Part shown: positions 37,329 through 48,500 of the stretch, piece by piece
Layout of the letters: each line of letters opens with the position of its first letter
How positions within the stretch are numbered: position 1 is the stretch's first letter
NCBI RefSeq assembly: GCF_963678635.1
Contig: NC_087062.1
Coordinates: 99,007,705-99,071,704 of the forward strand
From: Symsagittifera roscoffensis
Lineage: Eukaryota; Xenacoelomorpha; Acoela; Convolutidae
Direction: 5' to 3'
DNA: 64,000 nucleotides
Position numbers and translations under genes: made by a program
The notes under the pieces: generated by a model
What the model was told of the DNA's origin: nothing
Seen by the model: only the letters and a program-made list of their open reading frames with translations
The model's database searches: none

Positions 37329-37455
37329 CTGGACGAGTGAAGAGGACATTAGATATTGTGGGGTAGTAGTTATATTATTCAGATAAATCATCATCATCCC
37401 TGCCCTACGGGAAAAAAAGAAACTTATGCGCCAGGAAAAATGATTGCTCTTTTCT

Positions 37456-38678
37456 TTTTTTCTTACTTTTCCTTTATTGTTTCACTTTTGAAAAAAAATG
37501 AAGTATTTGTACACAGTGTAATGATAAACATATTTTTAGACAAGTTTTAAAAGAAAAAGCCTTGACTGAAAAACATTGATGACCTGAGCTCAAAAGTATT
37601 TTAAAATACCAGGCCAACTTATTGATGTAAGTATTGCTGGCATATTCCAGATCTTCAAAAAATTTCACGTTTGATTTCAAAATTTCTATCAATTTTTAAA
37701 TCGAAATTAATTCAAATTATCTCTAAAATAAAGTTTCCTAAAAACATTTCCGGAGAACTTTGCTTTCAAACTATGACTTGATTGCCTTGTCACGAAGGTA
37801 TTTGGCGGGTGTAGCACGATATTTAGGAATATGGTTGTTGTGGTAGGTATGTTTTGAAACTTGTGAAGTTGCGTGTATTTTTTTCACTAATGGGCGTCTT
37901 TTTTTATTTGTGTTAACAAAATTAGGATAAAACCGTCTGTTGGTTAGAATTGATTAAACTTAAACTAAGACTAGTTTAAGACGGGGTTGGTTAAGATTCC
38001 TACAAGTTAGTTGTAGGCTTTTATCTAAGACTAAATAAAAGACTAAGGTATCTAAGCTAAGTTAAGAGATGATAAAAAGGTTGAATTAGTTTCACAAGAT
38101 CAGTTGCATATCAAAAATTGACAATGAACAAACTCTAAGTCTGCCAAAAGCCGTTGCGCTTTCGGCAGGTATTTTTAAATTAGCATGGTAAAAGGTCATA
38201 ACTAAATATAAATCACAAGTTATAGAGTCAACATAAAATATCACATTTGACATTTCCCGCGAAAATTTAACTATAACATATACTTTCGCCACACAAAAGG
38301 AATGTTCAGACACAGAGATGAATAAGCGGGTATCCTGGTCGGTAAAATCTCCACAATAGGGCCCGATGCGCGAGAAGATAGCACCACAATGGATTGATCG
38401 TATGTTTATCCCGCGGTAGCACCCAATGGGTGAGATAAAGATTTAGCACTAAATAATTGTATTGTTAAATGACTCAAGTTAAAATTTAAAGTGGTTCAGA
38501 AATAATCCAATCGTAGCGTATTAGGCCAGCACTTAGGGGTAACTTTTCAACTCTAAATACGTTATAATGTTAAGCAAGGTTGCATCAGCAAAAAAATTTA
38601 CTAAGTTTAAAGAGTTGTTGAATGAGAGATTTCTGAAAGTTTGAGTTTCAATGAAAAGATTACTAATCTTCAAAACAT
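37456..38678. other. Spacer between duplicate copies, partly diverged SCCPDH intron
   Basis: 37456-37700 is recognisably but distantly related to 49058-49460 (shared TTGATGA, GAGCTCAAAA, ATTGATGTAAGT and TTCCAGAT boxes, with the right copy carrying about 150 extra bases). From about 37720 to 38678 no relation to the right flank is seen and no gene is recognised. Confidence 0.5.
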
Positions 38679-39643
38679 CTAAACTGCGTCCCGATTTGCG
38701 GCTCTTTTGATCGTCCATCTCCTTAGTTCATCCAGCGTCATTGGCCGTCGTAAGAGTTCTATCGCCGAAATGATAGAAGGGGTGCTTAGCCAGTCCGGAT
38801 CGAGTACGATTAGTGAAGATGTTGGTTCAGTTCCTTCGGAGGGTAGGCCCGATGGGTGGAATTGGGTAGTACGAACCTCAGGACTCAATTTAACCTTCTT
38901 GCGTGGTGTACTTTGTTTGGATATTACGGAAGACTTTGTACCGCTCGGATGCTCAAGACTTTTTTCCAATAAATAAACTGTGGTCGGATGCGATGACTCA
39001 ATTTAACCTTCTTGCGTGGTGTACTTTGTTTGGATATTACGGAAGACTTTGTACCGCTCGGATGCTCAAGACTTTTTTCCAATAAATAAACTGTGGTCGG
39101 ATGCGATGATGAGGGTGGTGTCAAGGTTGTTAAATCTACCACGTCAATTTGGTGGCTCTCCATTTCGATAGAGGTTGCTTCTATCGTTGGGTAAGCTGAG
39201 GAAGTGTGAATTCGATTAAGTGTTCGTTCGTCTAGACTCTCGTCTGATATGCCTACTACGCTGTTAAACACTCTCTCACCCAGCATCGTTGGGGGCTGTC
39301 TAGCTCGCATGGGTCTAGTGTTATGTCGTGCATAAATATCGGGAAGTTTCTTGGAGGGCGGTGATTTCCCCGGTGATGAAGCTTTTCTCTTAGTTGTGCC
39401 GGACAATTTCGCTTTTTCCTTGGTAGGGTTAGAGTCTAGTTGCTGTTTCTCCGTTACTGCCATGATAACCGGCTCGGCACTATTTTCAGTTGGTTCCATT
39501 CTAGGATTTTCCGGAGAAATTGGTACTTCTTGGTTTATTTTCTCAGCTTCTTCATGACTGTCCAGGAAGATTAGCTGCGGGGTTATATGTGGGTCTGTAC
39601 TATTGTCGCCTGAATCAAGATCAATCTGCGGAACCTCAGTCAT
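38679..39643 (-). pseudogene. Intronless ORF broken by a 113-bp tandem duplication; function unknown
   Basis: Minus-strand frame starting at 39643 (MTEVPQIDLDSGDN) reads a hydrophilic protein with a basic centre (GTTKRKASSPGKSPPSKK at roughly residues 82-99) and Thr/Pro-rich stretches. Near 39000 the frame is lost because the 113-bp segment 38882-38994 is repeated exactly at 38995-39107; 113 is not a multiple of three. Past the repeat, the other frame continues (PTSSLIVLDPDWLSTPS, LDELRRWTIKRAANRD) to a stop near 38682. A single copy of the repeat would leave one frame of roughly 280 codons. No family is recognised. It could be a retroelement gag-like ORF or a retrocopy; its position at the duplication junction is notable. 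Confidence 0.6.
38882..39107 (+). repeat. Perfect 113-bp tandem duplication
   Basis: Units 38882-38994 and 38995-39107 match base for base, each starting GACTCAATTTAACCTTCTTG. It lies inside the minus-strand ORF and shifts its frame. Perfect identity implies a very recent event or an assembly error. Confidence 0.95.
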
Positions 39644-40261
39644 TTCTACTTTCTATTCAATCTGATTCGTGATTTCGGCTTTAGTATCTCCTCGGTCTAG
39701 CGATGAATGTTCTAATGGCTTTTCCGGATCGTATAAGGTTTTGATCTTTAGCTCTTTTTCAATACTTTTTTTACTTTTTTCCATTTTGTGCCTTTTTGGA
39801 GTAGTTCTTACTGTTTTCTCGCTTGTGTATGCTAAGTGCAGCTTCGCGTCTGTATAAAACTGATCTATTTTTGCGGTGTTTTTTTGATACCTTCCTGATT
39901 TGATTTCACATTTATTGACCTCTGAGCAGGCAAATTACGCTCTATGGTAAAAAAACTGAAGGAGATAAGCACAAAAATATACTCTGACTTCTAGTTTTAA
40001 AAGAGGGGTTCGAATTTTTGAAATCCAAAATTACTTATTAATCGAGTTTTCTCAGAGTGGATTAGTTTTATCAGAAAGTGTCATAAATAAAGTTTACTGG
40101 TATTGATTGAGCTTAAAGTTAATGTAATTTGTTCTGTTATGTCCAAAAAAGAAAAAAAATGTTTAGAAGACTCAGAAATTAATTTTTTTTTTTTTAGAAA
40201 CGGCAAACACTAATGGCTGTTTTACTAAACAGCACAAAATATGTGATTTTTTTTCTACTAG

Positions 40262-41262
40262 ATCAATGGCATCGTCTCCCAAAGCCTCTCACTCGCCTAA
40301 CTCTTCTGGCAATAAGTCCCCAGTGCTGCCTATTCCCTTAGCGCTTCAGAGCAATTACAACAATATGAATGGAGCTGGAAGCAATGGCGTCGGGACCAAG
40401 TTGTCCCCATGTCCCAGTCCGGACTACGGTGCAATGGGATACTTGTGGCCTCCTAACTCGCCTAAAGTCATGTACCCGAACACAGGTAAGATAAGGCCTC
40501 TTTTTTGGATAAAAATCAGATCTCTTTAACTATTCCCGTTCCCTTCTTTGGTTCCTAGTAAAGAGTAGGCATCATTATAAAAAACTAAAGCAATGTTTAA
40601 GCACATGCCGATTCTGTATTTCTTGAACCACCCTTATTTGCAATGGGATGGGGGTAGGGGAGAAACGTAAACGTTTAAGAGATCCAAATAATTGTGCTGC
40701 TCGTGTTGACAAAGCATGTTTGGGAATACAATCCTTCGAAATAGTTGCGCAAGGAAACTTCAAGGAACTTTTGTTCCATCAAGTGGCAGCGGAGTTTTTT
40801 GGATGTGCCTTAAAACTCAATATCTGTCTTAAAACTCAATTAGCATACTTCTGTAGGATCTGAAAATATGTTACGAAGAATAAACAGTTGCCAAGAAGTA
40901 ACTACATAGATTTGATGAATAAAGGTTCACCATTAATAGCAAGCAGCCCATTCGACAAGCTACGCATCTGGGCATAAAAAGAAGGGATCATAAACTAAAT
41001 TTGGCTAAGTATCAACCGCGTCAATTTTTATTATATGTATAAAGGTGACTCAATTTCAGGTGACTTCGATGCTAGTGTGGGCTTGGGAGGAGTTGTGGGT
41101 GGAGTAACAGATAGTCAGCAGCAGCAGCCAGAGTACAATCTGCTGAGAGTGTTGATGGAGTCACAGCTGGAATACTACAACTCATTCCGATCCAGAAATC
41201 CGGCCAGGTCCCCCTCCCAGCCGCAACACTCGCCCCAACCGGGTCCATCCTCCACCTCATGA
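40262..41262 (+). pseudogene. Orphan OTUD5 exons 7-8, right copy
   Basis: Exon 7' (40262-40485) and exon 8' (41060-41262) match 28693-28916 and 29491-29693 with intact splice sites and frame. One visible coding change replaces Gln by Pro (KLSQCP to KLSPCP), and one silent change is GCT to GCG. The catalytic exons are not repeated here, so this is a gene fragment that could still act as an alternative 3' terminal exon pair for OTUD5 transcripts that skip the left copy. Confidence 0.82.
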
Positions 41263-44200
41263 TGAGTGGCAACAAAGTGAGATCGCGAGGGGACCCCAAA
41301 ATATGAACGCTGAGAAAGGAAACGAGAGCTGAGAGGTTGAAGTTGACCACAAGGGGAAATAAATGAAATGTTGACAAATAATGACATAAAAAGTAAACTA
41401 AGGAAAACTATCCTTCATATGATTATTATTATTACTTACTATTTGTAGTTTTAGCAATAGAAATGATTTCAAGCTCTTTTCCATTCTATTTTCATAAGAG
41501 AAGAAGTCTTGAGATCAAAGAGAAGACTTATTTTTGTTACTTCGTTATGTGACAGGAGCGTCAAAGGGCTTTGTGGCTGTGTTTTTCCTCATCGTTTTAG
41601 GTATTTTGATTAAAATCAATGAGATTGTCTTGGATAAGAAAATCAAATTTCTACTGTTTTTAAGGGATTTTAGTAGGCAAAAGTGGAAACTGCCTTGAAA
41701 ACAGTCTCTTTTCTCTCTCAGACCAATTTGACATAGAACCTATATTTTGGTCGATCTGTTCATTAGATTTGATTTCGGCGATCATACAAGATTCTTCGAA
41801 AAGAAAGTACTTGAAAACCGATAACTCATTCTTTGAAAAATCTTTAAAATTAATCATTTTCGTTTCCTCGATTTCACGAACACTTATACCTCTGTTCATT
41901 GGCTATATTCAGCTTTCTCAGTGAAGCTCAAGTTTATCGGATAAATCAGTTTATCAATTTTTCAACAGATTATCAATTTTTCAAGTGTCAATGAACGAAG
42001 TGAAGACCCTTGTTTTATAGATTCAGGTTTCTCGAATTGGATTATGTTTCAAGCAAAATTCAATCAGAATTGATTTCTGAAACCAAAAGCTTCAATGTTT
42101 TATGTACTTTTTTAAAAATGTGCTTGCCGCTTTGAAAAATCGGATGTAATTAACTTTTATATAGGTCATGATTATTTTTTTACTATAATTTTCGTTTTTT
42201 TTTTCAGGAAAAGTCAGGCGCAACTTCGCGGTTTGACTTTTTGATTTCTTTTGAAGTTCAATTCATTTTGTTAAAAGATAGCAAACTCCACTATCGAATA
42301 GCAAAAGTGTGAAGGTAACAAAAAACATGGTCAACTTCCATGTTCCGAAGTGGATTTTGTCAGAATAAACAGCGTGAAAAAACGATCTATTCATCCAGTT
42401 TTAAATAAATTGGGTTATTTTATCAAGAGTAATGAATTTAATGGGTACTTTTTAGTTTAAGTTTGTTTTGTTTAAAGGAAAAATTCTGGAAATTTGTTCA
42501 CGCTCAATTTTGAGTTTTCGCAGTTTGATTTGTGATTACTTTTAAAATTCAGTGCATTCCCATTTTTAAAAGAAAAGTAAAATCCACAAATCGAACAACA
42601 AAAGTAAATGTGTCAATTCCCTAACGTTAACAACAATGTATGCAATGCGGAACTTACGGGCACCGGCCTTTTATCTGTGAAACTTTAACCAGAAAATTTG
42701 AAAGATGGTTTTTTTTTCACCAGACTCGATCAGCAAATTTGATTTACAGATACAGCGACGCAATTTACTCTGGCTAAAGACAATTTTAATTATTATTAAC
42801 GGTTTTTCAGCGAAAGCTAATTAAAATTAACACTTCCTTTTCTAGTATCCACCACTTTTCACTCATCTTAATTGTTTTTTTTTTGTATTGTGGTCTGGTA
42901 AAAAGTCACTCTGATAAAAATTTGGTCTGGTAAAAGACATATCACGTAGAAATTGCATAAAAGACAGAATTTACCCGTAGAAATAAAAGAACTTGATTTC
43001 TATGATAGCTGGCTTTTTTTTCGAAGTTGAACAATCCCAGATTCATCAAAATGGAAATTAATGATCAGATTTCCCACCGGAAAAGAAGTTTTGCCTGCTG
43101 ATCCAGTTTTCTCAAATTTTGTTACTTTTATTTAAAAAACTACCATTATAAATTGTTATACAAATTCAAAGAGATTTGATTCCATCTATTCTTTACTTGG
43201 AAGTTGAAAAGTTGAAGTTTTCAGTTTCTTGGCGCTCATTACGTCTGTTGGCTATGCTTTTTTTGTTTCTTGATAAATTAAAATTTGTTTTGTTATTGGG
43301 TTGCTAAAAATGAGTTAAGCAGAATTCAAAAAATTTATAGGCCAACCTCTGCCATCAATCGAGATCGTGCTATTAATTGCTATCACCATGCTTCAGCTAA
43401 AAAAAACGTATTAGTTTAAAAAAAAACAATTCTTGTTGAGTCAAAATGAAAAGCAGTTGAAGCCAGTCTCAAAAAAGTAAGCTTTTTAGAGCGCCTCAAA
43501 CAAGTGTATTAATCAGAGAATGATTTTTTAAAAGAATTTTCTAAAAATAGTTTGCCAGAGCGCCAACCGCAGAGTCTCTTATATCAGTATGCTTATGATT
43601 AGCAAGAGATATCGAAAATTTGCTCGGCTCTGCTTGGATGGAGATTTATAGTTTTTTCAAATTTTCAAGTGTACACTTTCTCGGTTTTTTCCTGCAGCTG
43701 TGAATAAAGAGTTGAATTTTTTGATCGCAGATAATTGGAAACATTAAAACCCAATACCTTAAAAATTCAGTAGAGTTCAGCTGGTTTGTTCAATTTAACA
43801 TAGTATTATCCTTAACTACTAACCAAGGTTATCCGACAAGCCTTGAAAAATTTTTAGTTCAGAGGATTTTCATAGGCCCTTGAAAGGTTGTTCATATTGT
43901 TTTTATTTGCTCTTTACAAACAAAAAACGTTGAACTGAGCAAACGGACTGACTAAATTTTCAGTTCTTTTGATTTAATTTCTAAAAAGAAAAAAAATTAT
44001 TTGTTGAGAATCAATATTTCCAACCGTGATTGTCTATTTCCGCAGTATGTAAAATAACTGTGGTAGGTAAATTGCGCTTTCTAATTACAAAGCGCAATCT
44101 ATTTCTATTTCCGAAAGTGGATTTAATTTTTCTTAGATTTACCAGCGGAACAGAAAAACGTTCCAGATTGTTCCAGATTTCTTAAACCGGGTGAATTGTG

Positions 44201-45528
44201 TGAAAAAAATGCCAATAATGAATAGTTTTCGAAATTCAAAAAACCTTAACGTGAAGTACTTTTTATACAAAAATGGAAATTTGAAAAAAATTTCAAAAAT
44301 TTCAAACGTTTTTGTTTGGTTTCCAATTGTTTCAACTTTCTGTGTTTCAACTTTTGACCTGCAGATTTGTCTTTTTTCTTTTTACTCTTAATTTGTTTTT
44401 ACAAATTCACTTCGCATGAATTTACTTAGTGGAAGGTGAATTACTCTCTGCAATACGGAAACTCCATGTTGCTTCAAGAAATAAATGAATTTAGTTTCGA
44501 ACGTGAATTTTAAGTTTAAGGTTTTCTAGCGGAATACAAGTTTACGAAATGCAAAAGTGTTGAACAATGAAAGTTTTTGAAGTTCATAGAGCTTCAAGGT
44601 CAATTTTTTTTCAATTTAAGGGATTTTGTTTTGGCTTAGAAACATTTTTTGACGCATTTACAGCTGGCTTTTGGCTATGTGTAGAGATGCGTATAGGATA
44701 AACATAAAGGAGTCGGTCCCTCCGACCGACCTAGTTCCTCTACCATAAGGCAAATTTAATTTAAGCAGCTTTCTTTAATTTTTCTATAATTGACTGATTG
44801 ATTGCCTCCATAGACTTTCATTTTTACTAGAATTATTGCCCTATCAAAATTTTGAGTTTACTCATCCCCTCGCACAAAAAAGGGAAAAGTTTGAACCCGA
44901 CAGACTTATAAGTCTGAGACGCTTGTTTTCCTGTTTTTAGTCCTAGCCATCTAAGAAGCCATGTTTAAAATAATAATAAAACGGTTCCCCTCGCGATCAA
45001 TTTTTAAGAGTTCTGTTAATAAAAAAAATTTCACAAAAATTGTTTTTTTTTGTTAATTTTTGTTTTGTGAATCAAATTTCGAAGACTGTAGTCGATTTTG
45101 ATTAACTTACGAACTTACGTTCTAAGCTTTCCTCTTTCCTTAATCACACAAAGCATTGAAAACCTCCAGAGTTCAAAAAAGAATATATATTGTTTTTTAT
45201 ATAGTTTTTTATATAGTTTTTTAAAAGAATTTGGTTGGAGTTTTCTGCGCTGCTGCTACTTTCACAGCAAACGGCGGCACTTGTTTATTTTAGAAATGGT
45301 TGATGTTGTTCTCGGTTTTTTTGCATCGTTCTTAATAATTTCTGATAAAGAATAACTTCGGACAAAACTATTTGTAGGCAATTTTTTTTTAACTTGGGAA
45401 TACTTTTCCTTCTAATTTGTAATTATCTGGTAGATTCAACGACAATCATGGCCGTGATTGTTGAGCCTGTTTTGATCGTGGTTTAAACTACTATAAAAAG
45501 TTTTGTCGTTTGTTTTTTTTTGTCTATT
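41263..45528. other. Right copy of the convergent intergenic region
   Basis: Duplicates 29694-33934, with a 25-bp insertion at about 44574-44598 and scattered single-base differences (for example one T-to-C change at about 42817). No gene recognised. Confidence 0.6.
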
Positions 45529-48500
45529 TCACGAAGGAAGTGACGTCTCCTCGATATTAAAAGTCACCCCAGCGTACTGTTTAAGTCGTTCTCTGAATGG
45601 AAATCCGAGGGCAGTTGCGGGAGTGTGGAATCCATAGGCGTCTTTTCCGTGCAAGGGGAGCGACTCGTGGAATTTGGAGAGCAATATGCCCGCCTCAATT
45701 GTCATCCGGGAGGTCAGTTGGTACTCTGGGTCCATACTTCCCTTCACTTCACACACTACTCGCTTCTGAATTGTAAAACAAAATCAACCTTGATCTCATT
45801 GGAACTTTTGGGGATCAACGATATTTGAAAAAATATATATCGGTAAATCAGCTGTGATTTCTTGTCTTTTCGGCTTATATTTTCTTATGGAGGGTGAAAA
45901 TTAGTCTCAGCCTTCTTCAAAACGGAGAACAAAGTCTCAAGGCGTTTTTCTTTGTGGCCATTGTGGCCTTGATAATTTATATCGGAAAAAGTTTTCACCA
46001 GTTAGAGTTCTGTTGAAGTAACTTAGAAAAAACAAATTCTTGTCATTAGTTTCTCGGACGAGTCTCGTCGTTACAATTATGTATCTCGAAATAGTAACAC
46101 CAGAAAACAAATTCAGCAACTCTAAAACGAAAGCCAACAAAACTTTTAGTACAAAAAATTAAATTCGAATTATAATTGCGAGGATCTCAAGAAAAAATTA
46201 ACTCAAAAGTAATATAAAAACAAGTTTCTGATATCAAAACCCCTGTTCACAAACTTAGCTTAAATATACTAGTTTTTTATAATTGATTTTTGGAGCCAAA
46301 ATTGATTTAAAAAAGGTATTTTTAAAGAACTAATTCAATGTGATATTAGTTTTTTTTTGAAGTGAGCATGCCAGAAGTTCCACCGGTTGACCTCCAATAC
46401 CTCCTGTGTCATTTTGTAAACTTCGTATATTTTCTGCCTAGAAATAGTTTCTTTTGATTATTATTATAACCGTTACTTGCTTTTATACAATTTCAAATTT
46501 TATAAGAGCTCGTTATGATATTTCCGTATCTGGAAACTGAAAGCATAGCATTTGGATTTTTTGCACATTTAAAAAATCAGTTCTCATGCTGTTTTTTCCA
46601 ATTATGGACCTTTGTATGGAAATTGCACAGCTAACATATTTGGTCAATCTATATCCCTCTTACCTATAGCGAAAACTGTCTTTACTGAATACCTCGTGGT
46701 CGAAAATAAAAACAATAAAAACAATCAAAGAAAATAGGTAGAACAATTTCATGCATCGGATCTTAATGATAAAGTATGAAACAACTGACCATTGGCGTGT
46801 GAGGTGATTTTCCGATGATGCGCATCTCAAAAGAGCAGTTCTTGAAGCCAGTTCTCGGATCAACCGGGTCTCCATGTTTAATACCTTGGGAACCTGCACA
46901 AAAGACGATTGAGAAATTTATCAAAAAACGAACTCATGTGAAAGAGCAAAAACTAAATGAGTTTCAAGAAGATCTTCTCCTGCAATTATACTCAAAGCTG
47001 ATTTATGGAAAGCTAGCTATGGAAATTAAAACTACTTAACGTGGTCGACTTCTAGTTTTGAAAGTGGTATTTAATTTTCGGATATTTCCCAGCGAAATAA
47101 AAGTTTTACTTTTTGCTTCAGTTTTCTCAAATTGGGTCAAATTGATCGAAAAATCTATGTAATTAGTGGCGGATTTTCAAAATTTTCTTTTGTCGACCTT
47201 TTTTTGTAGGTCGACCAAATTGATTTTTCGAGTTCTCCCAAAGCATTAAGCATTAAAGAGTCCCTGTTGTGCCCTATTTTCTGCGCCGCAGTCAAAGTTT
47301 TGAAAAAATTGGCCAAAAAAGCGTTTTTAAGCACTTAAAAATGATGACCAAAAAAATCGCATTTTTTCGACGCGCGCTCCCCCCTCAAAATTAGTATATA
47401 TTGGCGCCAAGTGCGCCTTTAGAAAAATTTTAGGGTCCGTCGCCAAAAATGGATATCTCAAAATAGTACCAAGGGGCGACCCTTTGGGTCGGCAGGGGGT
47501 CGAATCCCTGAGGGGGGAGGGAGGGATGACATTTTTTGAGAAAATCAATTTATCTGCTTTGATCGGATATTTAGAAATGGGGCCACTCAATCAACAACTT
47601 TTAAATCAGAAGCAGTTAAATTATGAGTACTTCTTCTCTATCGCTTACTTTTGAAGGACATTTTGCTGGACAGTTTGGCACTCATCCAGTTGGCATTCAT
47701 GACGACTTCGGTGTAGGTGAACTTGTCGCCATAACTCAGGAGGGAACTGCTTCGCCGCACCACTCTCGAGTTCACGGGACCTGCAGTATTCGGACTCGTC
47801 CATAGTTTGATGTCCTGACAAAGTAATTTTATCAATTGATTAAACCAAAACTTAAAACTGGGTCAAATAGAATCTGGCTCAAATTATGGGTAATTTTTTA
47901 AAAAAGTGAACATATAGTATAATTGGTTATGAAGAAAACTGAAGCGACTAATTCATTTTTTTGCCAGTTGTTGAAATCTGTCTACGCTCGGAAGTGTTGA
48001 AGCAATTTTTATGGTCAAAAGTATCCTGGACCTGGTCAATTTTTTTTTAAAACTACGAAAAACGGCGTATTTTGATTTCAGTTAATGCAATTTATCAAAT
48101 ATAGAGAAAGGGAAAATTTGATGGCTGCACCTTCATGTAGACAGCGTTGACTGGGTCCGGGGGGTCCCTGTAGGTCTTGAGGTGTTCTGGGTTGTAGTAC
48201 TGGGGGTCTGCTCTCATCTCGTCGTAGTAGGACTGGAACTCCTTGTGCAGGTTCTCCACCATCCAGTCCGCCGGAGACACCCCGGACACACCTGTCTAAC
48301 CCAATCACAACAAACAACAACAGAAAACAACAATAAACAACGACAACCAAGACACACAACAATTCAAGTGTTCACAAGCAGCGCATAAAAGTTAATAATA
48401 ACTTTCTAATCACCCTATTGATCAAAACCCTCTTAAAATTTTGGTATCTCTCTGGACCGAAAATTTAAGTTTAGTCAAACTGTTTTTTTTCAAGTAAGCG

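Larger units (their letters stand above)
28184..37455 (+). repeat. Large direct duplication, left copy
   Basis: Nearly identical to 39753-49057. Offset is 11569 bp up to about 33000, 11594 after a 25-bp indel (extra bases at 44574-44598 in the right copy), and 11603 after a 9-bp indel (AATAAAAAC at about 46712). Few base changes are visible over kilobases. It carries OTUD5 exons 7-8 and SCCPDH exons 3-7 in convergent orientation. Similarity drops sharply after about 37455 but a diverged relation continues to about 37700. Confidence 0.95.
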
